From Campylobacterota bacterium (lineage in GTDB: Bacteria; Campylobacterota; Campylobacteria; Campylobacterales; SZUA-545): DNA of 25,506 bases. The DNA lies in assembly GCA_003561815.1 (NCBI GenBank), contig PWVP01000015.1, forward strand, positions 1 through 25,506. Direction: 5' to 3'. The position numbers and the translations under genes are program-made. The first letter of the stretch is position 1, and every line of letters begins with the position of its first letter. The notes beneath the pieces are model-generated. The model was not told the DNA's origin. It saw only the letters and a program-made list of their open reading frames with translations, and ran no database searches. This document shows, in pieces, positions 8,901 through 12,804 of the stretch.

Positions 8901-9122
8901 GCCGTTTACCGATCCGCTTAGGTTGGCATCGCCGTTTTCGTTGACCGTGGCGGCGATCGGCGAGATCCCTTCGGCGGTGATGGTGGATGGGGTGCTCTCA
9001 CCATCGGGAAGGACCGTGAAGCGGGTGTTGCCGTCGGTGGTGCTGGTGAGATTGACATCGTGCGTCGCATAATCAAAGCTGTGTACCAAGATCGTCGCCG
9101 TCGCCTCCGCTAACGCTAACAC
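2973..9122 (-). CDS. Giant modular surface protein, C-terminal fragment (out of frame with its upstream part)
   Basis: About 2,040 aa continuing the fragment at 9073-10446. The apparent start (GTG at 9122) is not a real one: homology to the internal repeats begins at LVHSFDYA, near 9087, after a one-base shift. It holds five InlB/Listeria-Bacteroides-type repeats (Flg_new pattern, for example VSFDPNGG ... GYEFDGWNVDFD ... AQW). They alternate with a longer Asp/Thr/Gly-rich beta module containing WHTKP, FATTPDG, EGISPIEA and VVINPDGS motifs. Module period is about 830-1190 bp. One module carries a 120-aa insert. An acidic linker (EAEAEEGEG, near 4680) leads to a Ser/Thr/Gly-rich tail of about 570 aa with weaker repeats. 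There is no transmembrane segment, no LPXTG and no autotransporter barrel. The composition is acidic with very few Cys, as in secreted adhesins. Adhesion is an inference. Confidence 0.75.
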   Translation of the reverse strand: MLALAEATATILVHSFDYATHDVNLTSTTDGNTRFTVLPDGESTPSTITAEGISPIAATVNENGDANLSGSVNGSHFEVVTTPDGNTTITYTNAQGETTTATLPHPGDVVINSDGSIDTAFPLIKDFAGQLDVGEDGWTYDPVTQIYTSHDVINISDKRCLSLAYSTASTVEISFEYDLFTNGSYAFFYFPTDTASIATTTTSGWVTHTHELPPADHTLQWCAHYDMDNANYMSVDVRNITLPTRGSLTINPDGSVSYTGKDGNAYTQDPGVDMAVIEDDVIVLGKEYTVVWDYLGGTSGGQGSYTASSVPYGSGATHTPDDPTKPRFFMQGWHKPFGYVTRDLTIHPLWKPDEANTIADHTTLAEHTGGHWYTKPIDYNDDTNTSHQHTLNYYDDGTATITASGGGDEALVHEFDYAGSHNAQLTQTADGNTTFATTPQGGTEGASTVRAQGIHDLETTVDEQGRTILSGSVNGISFEAVTNPDGTIRVTYTDSNGKETVVEAPYASHVLIDPDGKLTVTTGSVDEDGNVTLADGEKSVVLEDTTTTVTEKVDGQERTVTLEKDANNNIDVSADFSVVVSFDPNGGERHPDHLGIEPVQTLAVDTSAEEPVLVRNCSDGTTGCFTFAGWDSAFDLSEVIEDLNITARWSAANGVIDSLTPGQSGGGHWHTKPLDYSRSSGTDQNTTIKYFQDESVNVDVSGGDKDGNPLVHTFSGYDDGQTVALENHSDGNTRFATTPAGESEPSTLTAEAISPIEAKVDEEGTATLSGFVNGSTFKAVLGTDGSTTITYTNAEGEVTTVTLPYKNDVVINSDGSITATSDDVELTINPDGSTTFTDKEGEEHTAPAGSTLKVTDEEGEKDVEWVGKKYTVTFRLNGGTLEDGSLTQSIDHGQSATAPAITREGYTLSWDGNFTYVNSSRTIEARWTPGPGVIDTQALETTTDGNWHTKPIDYTTTDGADQNTTLKYFNDGSIDVAMSGGEGKALVHNFSGYGTGHEVALTNKINGTTQFATTPDGQKKPSTLTAEGISPIEAKVDEAGTATLSGDLEGDKSFTVTTSPEGNTTVTYTNANGDVTTIDLSYPNDVLIGEDGTLTATHGDREVTLHPDGTTTYQDKHGNSHTQAAGESISVTAADVLVDKSFAVVFDARGGYRTGGGDLNQTIDYAQAVTAPDVNRTGYDFATWEGSFDYITADTNVTAVWFAHPGTIDPDIEIDEDENRDGWHTKSILYTTEEGDQQATTLHYYQKDDEPEITVDGGDGAALTHTFDYAGGHEVVLTNEINGTTHFATTPDGAAEASTITAEGISPIEAIVDENGHATLEGSVAGIDFNATIAANGDVTVVYTDSNGKETTITAPHPSDVVINPDGSIHITDGEKTVVLDDTSTSITTDDGTIDLTNSGLDGIDITGTYAFEVSFDPNGGYRIIGGGELSQTVPIGQSATEPTVRRFGYEFDGWNVDFDMVDANLTIIAQWREAEAEEGEGTEGYGVNIGESSTADGKTEQPITATSQSGLKQEVTLVDDGIGAPFYQSLSGDGMSATTAYSGTRDGEMVEMGIVTSAEGQPSTTLSVGQGGAQQAGWTSYAEDLSITPSNNGQINLQSSSTLPGGGVSTLEATLYGPDGETGYTQTNSSGIETKATSYLPVEGTTKRDGTTRLEGEDFNVTTYPGGTGLVQMAHGDDNNISSISLDEPGSTTVIKDDGTIEISYPKDDGSGEEWVVELHPNGTITYEDENGVTQTLPEGSSLGFSSAGISTISSSASATEASITRTNPDGSESQSGLVDTSSGSTGVTQNGDGSYSTSRTDAEGSSASGTISPTGQASHRVEPAGGAPATTAQSQIAGATTTLSDEGVNTAIGGLSDGDGGTVDLSVSATNSGAATHRMDRTDSSGNSATTNATSEKPGANTTIGTDGEGKPYILTTLDEGDKHYQVEATADGQASHALTTEGTTTRADTNVTSADIQTRIDESGAIATEVQPTADPTVRAIVHTLPNGESLTRFERFNSATGAWEVILPTVHESTPFERGNRSIIKEHDDDLEIEVTSDVTRILRF

Positions 9123-9925
9123 CGGCCCCTCTGCAGTACTCTAGCGTGGTGTTTTGATTGGTTCCGGCCGTGGTGACATAGTCGATGTTGGCTGTGTTGT
9201 TGCACCCGGCTTCATCGGCGGGTGGTTCGTAGTCGGCGCGATCGATTGTGCCGGGCTGGGGGCTCCAGTGCGCTGTGAGGTTGAGATCGGCGGTGAGATA
9301 GGCGGTGTCGGGGCTCCAGTGGGAAAAGGTAAAGTTCTCGCGCGCGACGGCGGGGACGCTCTCTTGTGGATTGGAGGCGTAGGCGAGCTGCCGGATAGTG
9401 TCCGCTTCGCCGTTGTTGGGCTTATAGATAACGGTGTAGGTTTTATCCACCAGCACATCGTCGGCGGTGACGGTGAGGCGCTCTCCGGCGGCCTGGGTTT
9501 GCGGGTTTCCTAGCTTATCCGTGTAGCTTGTGGTGCCATCGTTATTGAGCGTGACGGTGCGATCGCCGTGGGTGGCGGTGATGGTGCCATCTTCTGCGAT
9601 CACAATCTCATTGGGATAGGGCAGCTCGAGGGTGGTGACTTTTCCCTCTGCGTTAGTGTGGGTAATCACGCTATTGCCCGCGCTATCGGTGGTGATATTA
9701 AAGTCGCTGCCACCGGCGCTGCCGTTTAGGGTCGCTTCGCCATCGTCATTGGTGGTGATAGCGAGATTGTCGATGCTGTGCGCGGTGATGGTTGATGGCG
9801 TGCTTTTGCCATCGGGGGTGGTGCTTAGGGTGGTGACGCCAGCGGCGGTGCTGGTCATGCTGAGTGTATGGCTATCTTCGTACTCCAGCGTGGTTTCATG
9901 GGGGGCGGCACTGTCATCTTTTGGA
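4690..9925 (-). repeat. Six tandem coding modules of the giant protein
   Basis: Approximate units in gene order: 9925-9216, 9215-8026, 8025-7131, 7130-6296, 6295-5466 and 5465-4690. Each full unit starts near a WHTKP-like motif (best copies near 7985-8025, 7095-7130, 6260-6295 and 5432-5465) and ends with an InlB-type repeat. The repeats are visible at DNA level: GATCGGNGAGAT followed by TCGGCGGTGA recurs near 5200, 6030, 6855 and 8955. The second unit is longer because of an inserted domain. Tandem near-identical DNA of this kind can gain or lose units by recombination. Confidence 0.8.
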
Positions 9926-10446
9926 TCTTCGTAGGTAATACTCGGGGCATTACCCGCATCGATGCTCGCACTCCAGTCAAAATGTGCGCTTAAGCCGTTA
10001 TAGTGGACGGTGCGCTCCTCGTCGATGGCCACATCGATAAAGCTATTGAGATCTGTGGCGGTGGGCCAGGTTAGTGTGCAGCGTGTCGTGATAGGCCCGG
10101 TGGTGTAGCGATAGACTCCGCTGCCGACACTCTCCCATGTGCCCGCCGGACAGCCGCCGAGTGTGATGCTTGTGATGTCGCTCGTGATCGTATAACCCGC
10201 ATCGGGGTGGAGATAGAAAGAGACCGTCCCGCCATGCTCAGCGGCTTTTCGAAGGGGGTAGAAGCTGGCTTGGGGAGGGTTCTCTGCAGCTGTGACGGCG
10301 TGGCCAGCAGCAAAAGAGGCGTCACCATAGGTTGGTTCGCCTGCACCCCGCGCTTTGACCCAGTCGGTCTTGGTCGTGCCGTAGGGGTTGGTGGCGATGA
10401 GGCGTATCTCGTGGTATTGTGAACCCCTTGTCGGGCTCATGTGCAT
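9073..10446 (-). CDS. Giant modular surface protein, middle fragment
   Basis: 457 aa by its first ATG, but the meaningful frame extends back to the G8 tract at 10456-10463, which joins it to the signal-peptide fragment. The first part is a beta-sandwich-like stretch (SQYHEIRLIATNPYGTT). Next comes a repeat of the type GCPAGTW ... YRYTTGPITTRCTLTW, known from secreted multi-domain proteins. Then follow the first Asp/Thr-rich module and an InlB-type repeat (YTVIYKPNNG ... FTFSHW ... LTAHW). It ends prematurely at GGDGDDLGTQL, where the other modules read GG-G-AL-H-F. One extra T (CTTGGTACAC here, CTGGTACAC in the module near 6160) explains the break. The internal ATG at 10446 has no normal ribosome site apart from the G tract itself. 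Confidence 0.72.
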   Translation of the reverse strand: MHMSPTRGSQYHEIRLIATNPYGTTKTDWVKARGAGEPTYGDASFAAGHAVTAAENPPQASFYPLRKAAEHGGTVSFYLHPDAGYTITSDITSITLGGCPAGTWESVGSGVYRYTTGPITTRCTLTWPTATDLNSFIDVAIDEERTVHYNGLSAHFDWSASIDAGNAPSITYEDPKDDSAAPHETTLEYEDSHTLSMTSTAAGVTTLSTTPDGKSTPSTITAHSIDNLAITTNDDGEATLNGSAGGSDFNITTDSAGNSVITHTNAEGKVTTLELPYPNEIVIAEDGTITATHGDRTVTLNNDGTTSYTDKLGNPQTQAAGERLTVTADDVLVDKTYTVIYKPNNGEADTIRQLAYASNPQESVPAVARENFTFSHWSPDTAYLTADLNLTAHWSPQPGTIDRADYEPPADEAGCNNTANIDYVTTAGTNQNTTLEYCRGAGVSVSGGDGDDLGTQL

Positions 10447-10874
10447 ATAGGTGATCCCCCCCCGCCTGCCGTATGTCCTGCGGTCGGATCGCTAGCGGTC
10501 CTCTGGAAAACCGTAAAAGTGATGGGCTCTTCACCGCGCGCATCGATGTTCGCCTGATTCATGCTTGCCGGTCTAGCCTGTGTGACGATCTCGCTCCCCC
10601 TCCGCCAATTAGCGCCGTTGTCCCGGTACCCGTAGGCGTACTCGATAGAGACACTCACTTCCTGATCCTCGCTAGTCAGCCCCGAGTCGATCAGCTCTGC
10701 CGTGACCGCCCAGTGCGCACCGGCGCCAAAATCCTCCGTGATGGCCATTGTGAGCAGCACCTCTTTTAGCTCGATGACGGGTGGATGGCCGTCGGCTTTG
10801 GCCGTGGAGAATGAGAAGATCAGCAGGGTTAGAAGGGCCAGGATCGATCGGATCGAAAGTGGTGTCGTGCGCAT
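10437..10874 (-). CDS. Giant modular surface protein, N-terminal fragment with signal peptide
   Basis: 145 aa starting at the ATG at 10874, chosen because GGGGAG lies 7 nt upstream; the ATG at 10889 overlaps that ribosome site. Residues 1-27 are a Sec signal peptide (RTTPLSIRSILALLTLLIF, cleavage after TAKA). The mature part looks like a beta-sandwich (ELKEVLLTMAI, VSVSIEYAYGYRDNG, EPITFTVFQRT). The frame then reaches GGC plus eight G and stops 12 nt later. With nine or six G it would run straight into ITYMHMSPTRG of the middle fragment. The promoter upstream shares its operator with the HD-GYP and response-regulator genes. If both shifts are repaired, the reading frame from 10874 to 2973 codes for about 2,633 aa; the two corrections cancel, and the span of 7,902 bp divides by three. 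Confidence 0.75.
   Translation of the reverse strand: MRTTPLSIRSILALLTLLIFSFSTAKADGHPPVIELKEVLLTMAITEDFGAGAHWAVTAELIDSGLTSEDQEVSVSIEYAYGYRDNGANWRRGSEIVTQARPASMNQANIDARGEEPITFTVFQRTASDPTAGHTAGGGGSPICT
10456..10463 (-). repeat. G8 homopolymer tract at a frameshift point
   Basis: Eight G on the coding strand at about codon 140 of the giant gene. As written the frame stops 12 nt downstream. G9 or G6 restores the frame into the 457-aa fragment. Poly-G tracts of this length are the classical phase-variable switches of Campylobacterota surface genes. Confidence 0.7.
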
Positions 10875-10903
10875 GTGCGGACTCCCCATAGTAGATTACG
10901 GGA

Positions 10904-10938
10904 ATCTTACAGGGCAAAAGTCGTTAAAGAGTCGCTTA
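10904..10938 (-). promoter_or_regulatory. Promoter of the giant-protein operon with tandem 11-bp operator
   Basis: On the minus strand, half-sites GACTCT (first base 10933) and GACTTTT (first base 10922) are offset by exactly 11 bp. The -10 hexamer TAAGAT (10909-10904) begins 13 bp after the proximal GAC. There is no good -35, as expected for an activator-dependent promoter. The gene starts 29 nt downstream. The same layout stands before the HD-GYP gene and the response-regulator gene. Confidence 0.6.
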
Positions 10939-10966
10939 TGGATTAAATGTAGATTAAATTGATCAT

Positions 10967-10995
10967 AACCAGCCCCGATCGCGCTAGGGCTGGCT
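10967..10995 (-). terminator. Hairpin at the end of the HD-GYP gene
   Basis: CCAGCCC and GGGCTGG form a 7-bp GC-rich stem, extendable to 9 bp with one G-U pair, around an 11-nt loop that contains part of the stop codon region. No long T run follows on the minus strand, so it may terminate weakly or be Rho-assisted. It separates the HD-GYP transcript from the giant-protein promoter. Confidence 0.45.
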
Positions 10996-11550
10996 GCCCA
11001 TCAGCTGGACGAAACTCTTAAAGAGCTCAGGATTGAAGTGTCCGCTCATCTGGTTTTTCATGATGCCCAGCGCCTCGAAGCTGCTCATGGCGGCCTTATA
11101 GCTGCGCTTGGTGGTGAGCGCAGCGAAGACATCGGCGATGGTGACCATCTGGGCTACCAGCGGGATCTCATCGCCCTTTAGGCCGTAGGGGTAGCCGGTA
11201 CCGTCAAAGCGCTCGTGGTGGTAGGCGACCGCCTGAGAGATGGTGCGGGTATCGTGCTGACCTAAGATGGTGCGGCCCAGATCGGGGTGGGCCTTCATCT
11301 GCTCAAACTCCTCATCACTGAGGCGACCTTGTTTGTTGATGATGGTGGTCGGAATCTGGCTTTTGCCCACATCGTGCAGCACCGCCCCGACGGCAAACTC
11401 CCGGGCCTGATCGGGCTTTAGGCCGACCTTTTGGGCCAGACCGGCTGTGTAGAGCAGCACATCCACCGAGTGGGAGAAGGTGTGGTAGTCGTGGGAGCTG
11501 ACCTTGAGCAGCGAGGTGAAGGCGGCGGGCTCGTTTAGGATCATGTCCAT
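10984..11550 (-). CDS. HD-GYP domain c-di-GMP phosphodiesterase, C-terminal fragment
   Basis: HD-GYP enzymes hydrolyse the second messenger cyclic di-GMP. All diagnostic motifs are present: H in HTFSHSVDV, the LHDVGK metal-binding pair, the HHERFDGTGYP signature and ADVFAALTTKRSYK. The true protein starts at 11921 in another frame. The frame seen here reads back through SHYLYTSTSQVLKRFFEDP to an A6 tract at 11655-11660. With A7 the two parts join into a 312-aa protein. The ATG at 11550 lies inside the helical segment before the HD domain and lacks a clear ribosome site, so independent translation is doubtful. Its place beside a two-component system and a giant surface protein fits control of attachment by c-di-GMP, which is inferred. 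Confidence 0.88.
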   Translation of the reverse strand: MDMILNEPAAFTSLLKVSSHDYHTFSHSVDVLLYTAGLAQKVGLKPDQAREFAVGAVLHDVGKSQIPTTIINKQGRLSDEEFEQMKAHPDLGRTILGQHDTRTISQAVAYHHERFDGTGYPYGLKGDEIPLVAQMVTIADVFAALTTKRSYKAAMSSFEALGIMKNQMSGHFNPELFKSFVQLMGSQP

Positions 11551-11921
11551 AGAGCTTTTGGCCAGATCCGCTGCGCAGCCGAGCGCCTCCTGCTGGGTTG
11601 GATCCTCAAAGAAGCGCTTAAGAACCTGAGAGGTGGAGGTGTAGAGATAGTGGCTTTTTTAGCCAGCGGCGCGTCGCTGTTTTGGATATAGTGATCGGCC
11701 TGGTTGGCCAGATAGCGATCGACGATCGGACGGTTTTCGGTGCTGATATAGACCCGATCGGGTTTGCGCCCGGCGGGCCGCTCGGACTGGATGTAGCGCT
11801 CGAAGCGACCCTGATCGGTCTTATGGTAGAGCGCACAGGGGAGCTCATCGGCGATCAAAAGGCTCGCTGGAAACGGCTCGACAACAACACGGCGCTTCTG
11901 CGTTCTCTGGATAGCGGACAT
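11541..11921 (-). CDS. HD-GYP phosphodiesterase, N-terminal fragment (frameshifted)
   Basis: The start is the ATG at 11921, supported by AAAGGAG 6 nt upstream; the longer open frame to 12098 runs through the promoter and is rejected. The first about 90 residues (VVVEPFPASLLIADELPCAL, then YISTENRPIVDRYLANQADH) are a plausible N-terminal regulatory domain. After DAPLAKK the frame turns into low-complexity, unlikely protein (STPPPLRFLSAS) and ends at 11541. The break is at an A6 run; one more A restores the HD-GYP frame. The gene is divergent from the response-regulator gene across a 205-bp control region, and its promoter shares the tandem operator. Confidence 0.72.
   Translation of the reverse strand: MSAIQRTQKRRVVVEPFPASLLIADELPCALYHKTDQGRFERYIQSERPAGRKPDRVYISTENRPIVDRYLANQADHYIQNSDAPLAKKATISTPPPLRFLSASLRIQPSRRRSAAQRIWPKALWT
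11655..11660 (-). repeat. A6 homopolymer at the HD-GYP frameshift
   Basis: GCT followed by AAAAAA and GCC on the coding strand. With seven A the reading continues as AKKSHYLYTSTS into the HD-GYP domain. A6-A7 runs are also known sites of transcriptional slippage, which could yield some full-length protein. Confidence 0.65.
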
Positions 11922-11953
11922 ATCAGCTCCTTTAGTCTCGGTCCCTGGGTGGC

Positions 11954-11989
11954 AGTATAAAGAGTAAAAGTCGCTTAAGTGTCTGCTTA
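11954..11989 (-). promoter_or_regulatory. HD-GYP gene promoter with tandem 11-bp operator
   Basis: Minus strand: half-sites GACACT (first base 11983) and GACTTTT (first base 11972), 11 bp apart. The -10 hexamer TATACT (11959-11954) starts 13 bp after the proximal GAC. The gene starts 32 nt beyond. The -35 position is replaced by the repeats. Confidence 0.62.
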
Positions 11990-12063
11990 TTATTACAGTT
12001 AGCTTAAATTTTGAAGTTTTTGTAACGGGGGCGTCACTTTGGCCCGGCGATGCGGCTTTAGGT

Positions 12064-12093
12064 GACTTTCTGGAGACTTTGATAGGATACGAT
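12064..12093 (+). promoter_or_regulatory. Response-regulator/kinase promoter with tandem 11-bp operator
   Basis: Plus strand: half-sites GACTTTC (12064) and GACTTTG (12075) are 11 bp apart, and a -10-like TACGAT (12088-12093) starts 13 bp after the proximal GAC. The ATG lies 33 nt downstream. The match to the two other promoters suggests autoregulation. The -10 is weaker than in the other two. Confidence 0.5.
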
Positions 12094-12126
12094 CGCAACT
12101 TTTACGGCAAAAGGTAGGGGGTAACT

Positions 12127-12804
12127 ATGGTAGAGAGTCTAAAAAGCCTTACCGCACTCGTGGTGGATGATGAGGAGGAGATCCGAAGCGCCTATCAGCA
12201 GACGCTGGCCACCTTTTTTCAGACAGTCCATACCGCCGCCGATGGCCAGGAGGCGCTCGCGCTCTGCCGGCAGAAGCGGATTCATGCGCTCTTCGTCGAT
12301 TATGAGATGCCGCGGATGGATGGGTATGAGTTTCTTCAGGCGCTGCGGGAGTTTGATCCAGAGGCGATCGTGACGGTGATTAGCAACCACGACAACCCGA
12401 AGATTCTTCAGAAGTTTTTCCCCCTCAAGCCCTGCGGCTACCTCTTTAAGCCGCTGCGCTACCGGGATTTTAAGGAGCATATGGTGCTCATCGCCCGGCA
12501 GATCGGCATCAAGGCCGTCTATCGCCTCAGCGATCGCCACAGTGTGGATTTCGATCAGATGCAGCTCTTTTTTGATGGCGAGCGCCACACCCTGACGCGG
12601 CTGGAGGCGGACTTTCTTCGGGTGCTCTATGAGCGTCAGGGGCGGGTGGTAAGCTTCGGGGCGATCTTAGAGGCGATCGAGCAGGAGGAGTTCTCGATCG
12701 GCGGCATCAAAAACCTGGTCTATCGCATCAAACGCAAATACGGTCTGGATACCATTAGCAATATCAAAGGATTGGGATACAAGATGCAGATCCCCCTGGC
12801 CTAG
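12127..12804 (+). CDS. OmpR/PhoB-family response regulator
   Basis: 225 aa with two domains. The receiver (about 8-125) shows acidic D14-D15-E16 (LVVDDEEE), phosphoacceptor D58 (FVDYEMPRMDG), S86 (VTVIS) and K108 (YLFKPL). The C-terminal winged helix (about 145-222) has the Trans_reg_C pattern LTRLEADFLRVLYERQG ... NLVYRIKRKYG ... IKGLGYKM. AGGGGG precedes the ATG by 6 nt. The stop codon is followed directly by the kinase ATG, so the two form a cognate pair. Family members bind tandem direct repeats with about 11-bp spacing, the arrangement seen upstream of this gene, of the HD-GYP gene and of the giant-protein gene. Control of those three promoters is inference, but specific. Confidence 0.9.
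   Translation: MVESLKSLTALVVDDEEEIRSAYQQTLATFFQTVHTAADGQEALALCRQKRIHALFVDYEMPRMDGYEFLQALREFDPEAIVTVISNHDNPKILQKFFPLKPCGYLFKPLRYRDFKEHMVLIARQIGIKAVYRLSDRHSVDFDQMQLFFDGERHTLTRLEADFLRVLYERQGRVVSFGAILEAIEQEEFSIGGIKNLVYRIKRKYGLDTISNIKGLGYKMQIPLA

Noticed and set aside
9083..9100. Programmed ribosomal frameshift in the giant gene
   Set aside because: No slippery heptamer, stop-codon pause site or stimulatory structure is obvious, and comparison with the paralogous repeats shows a simple one-base insertion.
2973..10874. Autotransporter, RTX toxin or sortase-anchored protein
   Set aside because: No C-terminal 12-strand barrel, no GGXGXD nonapeptides and no LPXTG; the DG-rich motifs belong to the beta modules.
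11922..12098. Start of the HD-GYP gene at 12098
   Set aside because: It would translate the promoter and operator region; the ATG at 11921 has a strong ribosome site.
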